A stretch of 64,000 nucleotides of DNA. Origin: Thecaphora thlaspeos. Its lineage: Eukaryota; Basidiomycota; Ustilaginomycetes; Urocystidales; Glomosporiaceae. Below the pieces are notes generated by a model. It was not told the DNA's origin. It searched no databases and saw nothing but the letters and a program-made list of their open reading frames with translations. Positions 13,109 to 22,361 of the stretch are shown here, one piece after another. Location of the stretch: the NCBI GenBank assembly GCA_900291925.1, contig UWYS01000013.1, positions 620,001 through 684,000 on the forward strand. Reading direction: 5' to 3'. Each line of letters starts with the position of its first letter. Position 1 is the first letter of the stretch. The position numbers were made by a program, and so were the translations under genes.

Positions 13109-15670
13109 ATGTCCGGCTCGCCTGCTCCGATGGCCAGGGACGGCGCATCCACACCGGGCAACCGCAAGGGCCAGCCCGCCATCCCATCAGCATCTGGCAG
13201 CGCATCCTCGCCATGGCCCGGCTCGCATCCTCCCAACAGGCTTTCCAACCAGCCGCGCAACCTCCCCGTCAAACGATATGACGGCGACCCGCTCGGCAGG
13301 GTAGACGTCCAGCACGCTCTCCTCTCCCTCCTCTTCTCCGACATACGCCGCGTGTTTACCAACCCAAGGCCCGGTGCAGAGCCTAGGGTGGGGTCCTCCA
13401 ACGTCACGATGTCTAACGGCGAACACGTCCCCACGCCCGTGTGGCCCTACGGCACGTCCAAGGGCTGCGTCAGGAGGAGCGACGAGACTGCCGAGGAGTT
13501 CGAGGCATGGAAGGCCAGGAAGGCACGCTACGACAAGTGGAAGCGACGTATGACCCGGAAGGCCAACGCCCCGCGCGCCGCCGAGGAGAAGAGCGCACAG
13601 GAGGCCGCGGCTGTAGAGGCAAAGGCCAAGGCCAAGGCGGCAGCCGAGGGAGCTGACGATGCCGCCGACGACCGCACCCCCAACAACGAGGAAGAGGACG
13701 AGCTGGCGGCCACCGCGTCCAATGACGGCCAGACAAAGCTCACAGATGCCGGTGACGCGATGGAAGAAGAGGAGGTGATCGACGATGACGAAGACGAGTT
13801 CCCCAAGCCAGGCTGCGAGAGGCTGACGTTCAAGGAGCTCTACCTCGAGGCGCTCCTCAACAGCGGCAAGTGCACCAAGAGCATGCGCGACAAGATCGTC
13901 CTCGATGAAGAGTACGCCGAGGACTTTGCCAAGGTCTGCCTGCTCGTCAACGTCGGCCGCATCAACACGACACTCGCCTTCTACCCGGAGATGAAGACGG
14001 TCCTCCGCTCCTACCACCCGCTTCCCTCGATGCAGAACAACGAAAACACGCGCCGCAACATGCAGGACGCTCCAAGGATGAAGTCGCTCCTCAAGGCGGT
14101 GCTGCTCGACAACGAGCGGGCCAGTGCACCTACGGTCGGGCCCACAGCCGGTCAGCCGCCGAAGCCGCCGAAGGTCAACCTGCTGAGCGACGAGGCACCC
14201 GGTGACTTCAAGGAGGTCATCAAGCGCTACCGCGAGGGGACGCGACCGCCGACGAGCGTGGTGACGCTGATATTCCTCCTCTCGCTCCACGCCAACGACG
14301 TCACCGCGTTCCACTTCCCCGAACCGCACGACGCCCACGCCCTCTTCTACCCGCACCCAAGTCACCCTCTCCCGGCGCGACAGCGGGCCGAAGCCTTCCT
14401 GTGGATCATCTACCACTACCTCGAGGGACCCGCCACCCAGCCGCCGGGCGAGCAGGACAACCCGTTCGACGACGAGAAGAGCAAAGAGACGACCAGGCTG
14501 GCGCGCGAGGCGTGGGAGAGCCTCAGCGAGGACGAGAAGAAGAGGCAGGCTGGCCTGCCCTGGAAGGGTCTCGTCAACCCAGAGTGGCTCAGGTGGAAGG
14601 GCCAAGAGGACAAGAAGTGCGAGGTCGCCGAGGGAGGCCAACCGAACGATGGCACTGCTGCTGGTGCTGCGTCGACGAGCGAGACAATCAAAGATGAAGC
14701 GACAGCCGCAGCTGACGGCGATGGCGACGGTGACGTCTCGATGAAGGACGCCGATAGCGACGACAAGGATGCAAAGAAGGGCGCACCCGCTGTCACCAAG
14801 GACGACGGTTCCGAGATCTTGACCGAACCGCCTTCGCACACCCACCGTCTGCTCGTCCCCACGCTCGACGTGATATCGAGCGAGGAAGCGGCGCTGGAGA
14901 ACGTCGACACGGAGGAAGAGATCCAATGGGGCCGACAGATGCAGTCGGAACGCGCGACCTTCCTCTCCAAGTTCCAGGAAGAGGAGGCGGCCAAGAATGC
15001 CGCTGGTAGCCACATGGCGGGCAGCCCTGCACCTTCCACCGCCACGGCTGCCGGAAAGGGACGGGGGCGTGGATCGGCGGTGTCGCACCTCAAGAGGGAG
15101 GAGATGGACCGAGGCGCCACGCCCTCTGACGCGGGCGACGCCAGTTTCACATCGGCCGGAAGGGGAAAGAAGCGGGCGCACCCGCTCGCTTCCACCACGA
15201 CTGCATCTGCGGCAGCACAGGGCCTGGCCGGCGTGGAACCGAAGCGGTCACGGATCGCAATGGGCTACGACGATTCTCCGCAAGGAACACCCTTTTACCC
15301 TGCGACCTCAACCGACGTCCTAGGCCTCGACCCGTCCAACCAGACGGGACAGGACGCAGCTATCTCGACGCTCGATGCGCCACGCATCCGTCCATCGCTG
15401 TGGGACCTCGACCTGACGCTACCGCGCCATCAGATGCACGAATCGTTGCCGCAACTCGCCTGGGCCCGCATTTTGGACCGCGCACAGAGGGGCGTCGGAG
15501 ATGCATGCTACGAGAGCGACGTTGAGGAGTTTGCGGAAGAGGAGGCGCAGGCCGGAGAGAGGAGTAAAGGGGAGGTGTATAGGATCTTGAAGGGTCTTAG
15601 AGCTTGCGTGTCCGAGGATGTATTTAGGGAGGAGAATGAGAGGCTTAGCGGCGAGAGGGTCCCGGTCTAA
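13109..15670 (+). CDS. INO80 chromatin-remodelling complex subunit 1 (IES1-like)
   Basis: Single exon, 853 codons, starting at the first ATG of the frame (MSGSPAPMARDG). The conserved core runs from KRYDGDPLGRVDVQHALLSL to RAEAFLWIIYHYLEGP, the signature region of fungal Ies1 proteins, with acidic and alanine/lysine-rich spacers between. The middle part contains LTFKELYLEALLNSGKCTK and the segment ending in LLSLHANDVTAFHF. A C-terminal low-complexity region follows, then a short conserved end (WDLDLTLPRHQMHESLPQLAWARILDRAQRG split over two recognisable blocks). Ies1 belongs to the fungus-specific part of the INO80 nucleosome remodeller in the nucleus. It sits 77 bp from the convergent c1d1 gene, so the two 3' ends are almost abutting. 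Confidence 0.8.
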   Translation: MSGSPAPMARDGASTPGNRKGQPAIPSASGSASSPWPGSHPPNRLSNQPRNLPVKRYDGDPLGRVDVQHALLSLLFSDIRRVFTNPRPGAEPRVGSSNVTMSNGEHVPTPVWPYGTSKGCVRRSDETAEEFEAWKARKARYDKWKRRMTRKANAPRAAEEKSAQEAAAVEAKAKAKAAAEGADDAADDRTPNNEEEDELAATASNDGQTKLTDAGDAMEEEEVIDDDEDEFPKPGCERLTFKELYLEALLNSGKCTKSMRDKIVLDEEYAEDFAKVCLLVNVGRINTTLAFYPEMKTVLRSYHPLPSMQNNENTRRNMQDAPRMKSLLKAVLLDNERASAPTVGPTAGQPPKPPKVNLLSDEAPGDFKEVIKRYREGTRPPTSVVTLIFLLSLHANDVTAFHFPEPHDAHALFYPHPSHPLPARQRAEAFLWIIYHYLEGPATQPPGEQDNPFDDEKSKETTRLAREAWESLSEDEKKRQAGLPWKGLVNPEWLRWKGQEDKKCEVAEGGQPNDGTAAGAASTSETIKDEATAAADGDGDGDVSMKDADSDDKDAKKGAPAVTKDDGSEILTEPPSHTHRLLVPTLDVISSEEAALENVDTEEEIQWGRQMQSERATFLSKFQEEEAAKNAAGSHMAGSPAPSTATAAGKGRGRGSAVSHLKREEMDRGATPSDAGDASFTSAGRGKKRAHPLASTTTASAAAQGLAGVEPKRSRIAMGYDDSPQGTPFYPATSTDVLGLDPSNQTGQDAAISTLDAPRIRPSLWDLDLTLPRHQMHESLPQLAWARILDRAQRGVGDACYESDVEEFAEEEAQAGERSKGEVYRILKGLRACVSEDVFREENERLSGERVPV

Positions 15671-15747
15671 GGAAGGCGATCGAGAGGTGGATGGGTAACA
15701 CTGTAATGCATTCATCGTCACGTTGACCGGTCGAAGCACGATATCTA

Positions 15748-16767
15748 TCACTTCTTGCCCTTCTTCTTTCTCTTCTTCTGAGCCGATTCGGATGCAGACG
15801 TTGTCGTCGGTGTCTGCTGCTCCTGTCGCTTCTCCGACGCAGGTGTTTCGGCCTGTTCGATGTTGCGTTTAGCCAGAGTGGAAGGATTGTCGTAGCCTGA
15901 TTCGTCATCATGGTTGACAAAGTGAGTTTCGATTTCGCGGTGCAACTTTTGAGAAGAGAGGAAGAGGAGGAAGGGGAAAGGAAGAACGTACCTTCGAAAG
16001 GATCCGGCCCATTTCTCTTCTTTGCACTGTCTTTTGTCTTGGATGGTGTCGTACCGGCCTCGACGTCGTCCGTTTCAGCAAACTTTGTATGTTTCGACTG
16101 CGGAGGTGTCGAGGAGGTTTCGACGTCGTTGCCCGATAGAGCGGCACGGATGAAGCGGCCGGCGGCGGACTTGTCCAGTTTCATGTGCGCTGTTCGGTCC
16201 GAGCATGGAATTGGCAGACGGAAGGTGTTAGCGAGAGTACTGAGGGCGATGAAAAGGAGGAGGGGGCGAAGACGTACCTTCTTCACCATCCCGACTCTGA
16301 ACGGCCTTGATCTTTCCGAAATATCCCTTGACTCGTTCCAACTCGGCCATAACGGGATGTGTAGACGTATTGATACCTTTCGTCTTCAGATAGACTGTCC
16401 CGCACATCGCTCACATGCGAGTTCATCAGCATCTCTTTTCCTCACATCGTTCGGCGTCGAGGAAGAGGGGGAACGGGGAAAAAAACTCACTCCAAACAAG
16501 ATCACAAATAACATAAGCCAAACTAACCTGCAACCGAGCAGAATCCAACCTTCCCGACAAATCCAACCCTTCACCCTCCCCCTCTCCTTGTTTGCTCTTC
16601 CCTTTTCCGTCTTTCGAAGAAGATGGCTCCGATCCGAATTGAAGCGTGTTGGTGATATCTTCAAGAGTGTATCCTTGTAGTAAAGGATGGAGGACGGTGT
16701 CGAGAGTAGTGAGGGAGTTGGAGAGGTTATTCAGAACGGGCAAAGGGGATTTGGTTAAGTGTGCCAT
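15748..16767 (-). CDS. c1d1: C1D/LRP1 exosome cofactor, flanking gene of the b locus
   Basis: Exons (reverse strand) are 16767-16491, 16394-16278, 16189-15992 and 15896-15748; all phases agree and give 246 codons. The N-terminal Sas10/C1D domain is clear: the helical PVLNNLSNSLTTLDTVLHPLL, then LDSARLQVSLAYVICDLVW joined to IYLKTKGINTSTHPVMAEL and a basic ERVKGYFGKIKAV helix. The C terminus ends in the lysine-rich KKRKKKGKK. C1D/Lrp1 (Rrp47) binds the nuclear exosome nuclease Rrp6 and supports rRNA and snoRNA processing. In smut fungi c1d1 is a standard neighbour of the bE gene; the same order is seen here, with bE on the same strand upstream. Three short introns of 81-102 nt are present. Confidence 0.9.
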
Positions 16768-17170
16768 GTTGTTATATAGGATGTGACGGGATGGTGGAGA
16801 ATGACGGAGTGATGGGAAGGTGGTGTACCAAGAGGAAAGGAGGAGGAGGTGGTGGATGAAGGAATCACGGACGAGCACTGACAGCCAGCACAAAAATTCC
16901 ACTTTCGACTCCCGACTCCCGAATCCTCCCCTTCATCCCTCGGGCGTCCGACTTTCGGTTCCGTGAGGAAGCCAGCGCGACCTGTCATGACCCTAATCAC
17001 TGCCCAAACTGACACCCCTCGGCTTCTCCGGCCGGCATTGCGCCATCTCCTGCCCGCGTCCATTCCTTAACCCTACGCAAGAACAATGCTTTAGCTCGAA
17101 AGGTCCCTTTGTTCCTTCGATCCTTTACAAAGGGGTGGGAAAGAGGACGGACCGGCCGACGAGGTGGGGT

Positions 17171-17216
<46 letters not shown>

Positions 17217-17513
17217 ACAAAGGGACTTTTTCCTGTAGCGTCCCCGTGCGCTTGTGCGTTGGATTGTACCGTGCCGCGCCGTGAAGACCGAGGCACGGAC
17301 TTGATGAGGTCGGCCGTCACACCGCACAAGCACGCAACGGTGATAAGAAACGGTCCGAAATGAAGTCGACAACGAGGCGGACGAGAGCAGAAACGGCCCG
17401 CCATGATTCCAAGGTGCAGAGGTGATGAGGGTGGTACATGAAACGATGAAATGCTGGAACAAAGGAGTCTCGATAAGGCCATAAGAAAGGGCAAGGAAAA
17501 AGAGACACAAAAT
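16768..17513. promoter_or_regulatory. c1d1-bE interval with clustered pheromone-response-like sites
   Basis: A 746-bp gene-free gap between the c1d1 start and the bE stop. It holds a GA tract (about 17175-17212) and three copies of the 8-bp core ACAAAGGG: TCCCTTTGT at 17104-17112 (reverse), ACAAAGGGG at 17127-17135 and ACAAAGGGA at 17217-17225. ACAAAGGGA is the binding site of the Ustilago HMG factor Prf1. Whether these sites act on bE, c1d1 or nothing is not known. Confidence 0.55.
17175..17212. repeat. (GA)n microsatellite
   Basis: About 19 GA units between two ACAAAGGG-type sites in the c1d1-bE interval. Confidence 0.9.
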
Positions 17514-19268
17514 CTAGGCTGGAACGCCAGCGAAGCCAAACGTAGCACAGCTAGGCATGGTCTGGAAGCAGTCGTAGCCAAACACGCTTCTGTAGGCATC
17601 GGCAGAGGCGGTCGGGAGCAGCAAAGGCTCAGCGACGGGGCTGCAGTCCGAGTCGCTAGGTTGCTCGCGGATGAATCTGTCGTGTACGTCTTGCGGGTTG
17701 GTCGGTGAGCTGTCGATTGGGTAGGAGTCCGAGCTTAGCTTCGTCGAGTCGGCGTTGGCAAAGTCGTGAGGAGAATTAGCGGTGATGGTCGATGTCTTGC
17801 CCGGAGCGCGACGAACGTGTGCGGGAAGAGGGCGGATGATACGCTTCGCTGCTGTAGCCGTGGCTGGCTGGGTCTCGGGCTGTAGACACTCGAGCGCCTC
17901 GTCGAACGAGCTGAATGAGGTGACGCTGCTGGCTCGACTGGCGCCGTAGCGCCCAGGTTGGTCGTCCGTGGTGTCGAGCAGCGATGAGTCGGTCGAAGTC
18001 ATGCTGCCGCTGGAGAAGTCGCGAGAGGTCGCAGTAGGGGAAGGTCCAGGCGCCAGCACCGAAGGGTAGCCGAGTCCGAGAGAGTTGGTATAAAGCTCGA
18101 CGTTGTCCCGTGAGAGGCCTCCAGGGAAGATTGCGAGGCCCGGCCGGGCAGTCTTAGGCGCCTCGTAGTCATCACCGTCTGAGGTGCGGTTGGAATCGTC
18201 AGCGACGAAGACTTGCGTGGCGGTCCGGCTGATGCGAGCGCTGGTGCGCGTGGATGGCTTGGTCCGCGACGACGAGTTGGCCTTGATGGCGGAGGGGGCG
18301 GCTGCGGCGACGGGCTTGGGCTTTGCCTTGGGCTTGGTGGCGGCGGTGGATGCCGTCCTCTGCTTCTGGACCGCCTTTCTGGCCTTTTCGAGCTGCTTCT
18401 CCTCCTTGGCGCCCTTGATGACATCTTGTATCCAGTCGCGCGCCTTCTGCTTGATTCCGTATCGGATGTATAGGTCGAGAGTCTCCCATGCCTCGTTGAG
18501 CTTCGCCACTCGCTGCTGAACCTCTTCGCTGAGAGGATCCTCGTCGGGGTTGGCGAGGTGTTCAGCGACGCTCAGCTCCTTTTCCTGCTGATGCTCCTCC
18601 TTGGTGGGCCGACCCTGTTCCCTCATGTAGGCGCGGGCCAGCCTAGCCATCCTCTCCTTGTTGTCACCAGCCAAGTCCTTCTTGATGGCCTGCCAGCCGC
18701 TGCGGCGACGGGCGTTGATGAACCACAGCGTGAGCCGGTCGTCGTTGATCTGGCCGCGCTTGGTGTTCTTGATCTTCTTGAAGTTCGGGTGGTTCTGGAT
18801 GGCGCGGTTCGTCTCGAAGACGATGTCGTTCTTGGCGTCTTGAGATGGGTAGGGGTCGTCTAGGTGCTCAAGGAAGTACTGTCGCATGTAGTGCGACTGG
18901 AGAGCCTCAGCCGAGCCGGGAGGTGGGATGGTCCGTAGGGCCCTGCTATCGTCGTTGCTGCGAGGCTGTCTTAAATTGCCGAGAGATTGGAGCGCAGCAT
19001 CACTCTCCTGCGCAGTTGCGAAGAAGGTGGCGCCGAAACTCCCATCTAGATCTGCGAATCTTGAGGCGACTAATTGGATACGAGTCGTGCCCTCGACGAT
19101 GGCTTTGGCATCATCAATCGTCAAGTCTCCCAAAGAACGAGCGAATTCTTTCTCTAGGTCCTCGAATCGCTCCTTCGTCCTGCTGAGAGCGATGGGCGAT
19201 GCACAGCTGGAGCAGAGAACTTCTGCCTCAATCTCCCAGAGGGCATCCTTGAGTGCCTGGATGTTCAT
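17514..19268 (-). CDS. bE: bE mating-type homeodomain protein (HD1 class)
   Basis: Single uninterrupted frame of 584 codons starting MNIQALKDALWEIEAEV. A TALE-type (HD1) homeodomain lies at about residues 130-192, with the diagnostic third helix WFINARRRSGW (182-192). The first ~110 residues are the part that in smut bE proteins varies between alleles and decides dimerisation with bW. The C-terminal half is low complexity (Ala/Lys, then Ser/Thr/Pro) with a basic stretch (ARKAVQKQRTASTAATKPKAK) that could be a nuclear signal. In Ustilago, a bE-bW dimer from different alleles forms the transcription factor that starts filamentous, dikaryotic growth. Here bE is head-to-head with bW. No intron is needed. 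Confidence 0.93.
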   Translation of the reverse strand: MNIQALKDALWEIEAEVLCSSCASPIALSRTKERFEDLEKEFARSLGDLTIDDAKAIVEGTTRIQLVASRFADLDGSFGATFFATAQESDAALQSLGNLRQPRSNDDSRALRTIPPPGSAEALQSHYMRQYFLEHLDDPYPSQDAKNDIVFETNRAIQNHPNFKKIKNTKRGQINDDRLTLWFINARRRSGWQAIKKDLAGDNKERMARLARAYMREQGRPTKEEHQQEKELSVAEHLANPDEDPLSEEVQQRVAKLNEAWETLDLYIRYGIKQKARDWIQDVIKGAKEEKQLEKARKAVQKQRTASTAATKPKAKPKPVAAAAPSAIKANSSSRTKPSTRTSARISRTATQVFVADDSNRTSDGDDYEAPKTARPGLAIFPGGLSRDNVELYTNSLGLGYPSVLAPGPSPTATSRDFSSGSMTSTDSSLLDTTDDQPGRYGASRASSVTSFSSFDEALECLQPETQPATATAAKRIIRPLPAHVRRAPGKTSTITANSPHDFANADSTKLSSDSYPIDSSPTNPQDVHDRFIREQPSDSDCSPVAEPLLLPTASADAYRSVFGYDCFQTMPSCATFGFAGVPA

Positions 19269-19374
19269 CGTGGTGGCTGCGGAGTAGCAAGAGGAAGGGC
19301 GGCGTCGAAGAATGTTGATATGATGTGGAAGGGACGGAAGGTTTCTGGGAGGGCGCGAATGGACTGACCATAAG

Positions 19375-19394
19375 GTTCTCTGAGCGCAGAGAAC
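19375..19394. repeat. 8-bp inverted repeat in the b promoter
   Basis: GTTCTCTG at 19375-19382 and its exact complement CAGAGAAC at 19387-19394, separated by AGCG. The right arm overlaps the first two bases of the ACAAAGGGA site. A dimeric factor could bind it; this is inference. Confidence 0.8.
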
Positions 19395-19401
19395 AAAGGG
19401 A
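19393..19401 (+). promoter_or_regulatory. Pheromone response element (ACAAAGGGA)
   Basis: Exact match to the Ustilago maydis PRE bound by the HMG-box factor Prf1, located 124 bp before the bW ATG and 125 bp before the bE ATG, that is, almost at the midpoint of the shared promoter. Confidence 0.65.
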
Positions 19402-19524
19402 CCGTCTTGGCCGCCCTGTGTGGGTCAAAAACGCGGCTGTTCTGGTGAATTTATTATATTACTCTCACCATCATCATCCTCCCATTCCTAACATACTCCA
19501 TCCCTTCCTAGACGCTATCACATC

Positions 19525-22079
19525 ATGGATACTACCACTCGACAACAGTTCTGGCAAAGGATCAGCAAGGCCGCTGGCAGCATCGTAGAAACGACAAATG
19601 TCCCCTGGCGGCACCATCGTGGAGACTGTTCCTCCGAAAATGCGGTGATCGAGCCTCTACAGCTTCCGAGTCCGGATACGGAGGCTTTCTGTCGAGAGCT
19701 TCGCCGCTTCCCTTTGACATCATCGAGTGTAGCTCAGCTAATGGACAACTACGAGGACAGATGCGCCGGGATAGGCTCATCGGTTCAGAGCGTATGGGCT
19801 AAGGTCTGCAGAGATTTACCATGGGAGCCAGCCTTTGGACAACGAGTGGCAGAAGTGTTGGCTCAACGCTATACTGTTGGCGTTCAAGACTTGGAGAGAA
19901 CGATCCTTACAAGTATCGAAGACCGACTCTCGAAGCTCCACGACGACACCTGCGCGGCCGAGGCCGACACCAGCTCCTCCTCCTCCAACGACGACGACGA
20001 CGACGACGGCCATCGCTGCCAGCAAGCACGACGGGGCAAGCACAAAGGCCACAGCCCGCAGAAGACTGCCATTCTCGAGCTGGCCTACTCGCACACTCAG
20101 AGCATTACGCACGCCGAGAAGCTCGCGCTGGCCCAGCAGACAGGCCTCCAGCCGCGTCAAGTCACGATTTGGGTGAGCAGCAGTCGTGTCTCTCCCTTTC
20201 CTCTCTCTCGTGTTTGGGTCCGGTAGGTGCCAGGAGGAGATTGGAATCAGAGGAGAGATGGTCATGCGATGGCAGGGCCTCTTGCTGGAGACGGCCGAGG
20301 AGGAAGGGCGGGGACAAAGGGGAGGCGACGCTTTTTGGCTTGCTGCGTCGTCACAAGAAACGCGACGCGTACGCTTTTGCACAAACACTCCCTTTATCCT
20401 CCCTCCCTTCCCTCATGCTCGCCGAGCGCCCTTTTGTCTCGACTCGCAAACTTGGCCCCACCGCTGCCCTCCCTCTGTACCCCGACGCAGTGCTGTGCTG
20501 GCCGCTCATGCGCGCACATCTGCAAGCCGGAGGCCCCGGCTCCGCTTCCCGCCCTGCGCTAAGATTGCTGACAACGCATCTCCTTGTTCCCTTGCACCAC
20601 CCTCACTCACAGTTTCAGAATAGGCGGAACCGAGCGGCTAAGAAAGCCAGGATGCAGGCCGCCCTCGGCGTCGTTCCCGCAGAAGAGGCCGATGTTGGTC
20701 ACAGCGGTCAGCAAGAGGATAGAGACGTCGACGAGCCCTCACAGCCGCTTCATCGCCGCAGACAAGAGAGGAAGCGGAAGCTAGCCACGCTCAACACCGA
20801 CATCGCTGGCCCTAGACGTCCCCAAGGCTCGCCTAGCTACGCGTCGGACGAGGTCGACGTGCTCCTCAGCAGCGACGCCGAGGATCTCAGCATCTCGATC
20901 GCCGCAACCAAGAAGCCCCGTTTCTCCGATAGCCGCTCGCTGTCTGCAGGCTCCTGCTGCTCCGACTCATCCAACACCTCCGGCCTCAGTTCCTTCTCGT
21001 TTGCCACCGAGATCTCTGCCGCCACCAGCGTTGCCACGCAGGAGCTGGAACGCTTCAGCTCGGCCGGATCGACCAGTGGCGATGAGTGCACCAGCGCCTT
21101 TGGCGAGACTTCGGTCGACCAGCCCACCTTCACCGGCGAGCCCACCGCCACAACCACGACTAGCGTCCCAGCCTCCAGCCGCACTCCGTCGTTCGCCAGC
21201 GACTACCAGCCGCAGCAGCCGCAGCACGAGGAGGGCCGCTGGGTGAGCGCCTGCAAGTCATCGACGCTCGCCAACGCGCTCATCCTCCAGCAGACGCCGC
21301 AGAATCGGCCTCTTAACCGCAACGACGACCTCATCTTTGCGCCCGGCTCCAACGTGCCGCGCTACGATCTCAGCGACCTCGAGCTGAGCCCCCAGTCTCT
21401 CACGACGGAGCTGCAGCACAGCTACAACGAGGCGCTTACGTGGTCGCGCAACAACACCGCGCCTCAGTCCTGGTCGCAGCAGTCGTCGCAGCAGTCTCAG
21501 CAGAATGCGCCTGGCTCGACGCAGTCCGAAGACGAGTGGGAAGACGTCGAGATGGACTCTAGCCAGCCCCGGTCACACCACCAACCCCCGCCGCCTAGCA
21601 TCACCCGAGCTCCTCGCAAGAACCGTTCTCGCTACTTGGACAACTCCACCCTGGGCATGGCCCTTCTCGAATCGCCCTCTCGCCACGCTCGCCGCTCTTA
21701 CGCCGACCAGATGACACCCACCCAAGGTTCCTTCCAGGCGATCAAACCAACACTCGCCTCTGGTTTCGCCCAAGACGAGCTCTCGGCCGCCTGGTTGGCC
21801 GAATTGGAAGCTATGCTCTCGCAACCTTCGCAGCAGAGCAATTTCGGTCCGCAAGAACCCGTACCATGCATCACGTTGACGGATGTAGATATGGGTGATC
21901 TTGACCTGGCGGCGTTTGGGGAGTGGGCTACGATCACTCCTGCTTCGTCGTCGTCGACTTCGACACCGGGTGCGGTGGAGGTGGGGGGGAAGACGTGGTC
22001 GCAGAGTGGTTTTGCATTCGTTCCGCCCCCACAGGCTGTTGTGGCGAGCTCGTCGACGTCGGCTGGATTCGGCATGTGA
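19525..22079 (+). CDS. bW: bW mating-type homeodomain protein (HD2 class)
   Basis: Exons are 19525-20172 and 20613-22079, 704 codons; both junctions fall between codons. The homeodomain is at about residues 168-230: it begins HKGHSPQKTAILELAYS and its third helix is split by the intron exactly between Trp216 and Phe217 (VTIW | FQNRRNRAAKKARM), restoring the classical WFQNRR motif of HD2 proteins. The variable N-terminal region precedes a Ser/Asp run (about residues 149-161). The long C-terminal part is Ser/Gln/Pro-rich, as expected for an activation region. The 440-nt intron is far longer than most others here; it has a GCTGAC branch-like site near 20566 and an ACAAAGGGG site at 20314-20322. 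The protein partners bE of another allele in smuts. Confidence 0.92.
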
Positions 22080-22361
22080 CGTGATGGTGAGTGCTGGTCC
22101 GGCTCGTTGATGAAGAGGTCCTGTCCGATGTGATCGCTGACATATGACCACCCCGCTACGCCTCGTCTCTCTATTCAGCGCTCTTTTTTTCTGTTTCGAT
22201 TGCTCCGTCTCTTGCTCGCCTCCCCATTCTCCTCGTTGCTTCCTGTCTGTCCTGCTTCTACTTACATCGTTGCGTCTCAACTTTCCTGTAACTACCTCAG
22301 TTTCATCCCTCACCATTTCCTCATCGTTACAATTTTATCCTCGATACCGATACACGAATCC

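Larger units (their letters stand above)
19269..19524. promoter_or_regulatory. Bidirectional bE-bW promoter
   Basis: The two start codons are only 256 bp apart, so this interval must drive both genes. It contains an exact ACAAAGGGA at 19393-19401 and the inverted repeat at 19375-19394. A short AT-rich stretch (ATTTATTATATTAC, about 19449-19462) lies about 60-75 bp before the bW ATG and could serve as a core promoter. Confidence 0.75.

Noticed and set aside
13187..15181. A long - strand open frame of 664 codons
   Set aside because: Antisense shadow of the IES1-like gene; no recognisable motif.
17175..17212. GA tract as a possible structured regulator or Z-DNA-like element
   Set aside because: Simple microsatellites are frequent in this window and nothing links this one to function.
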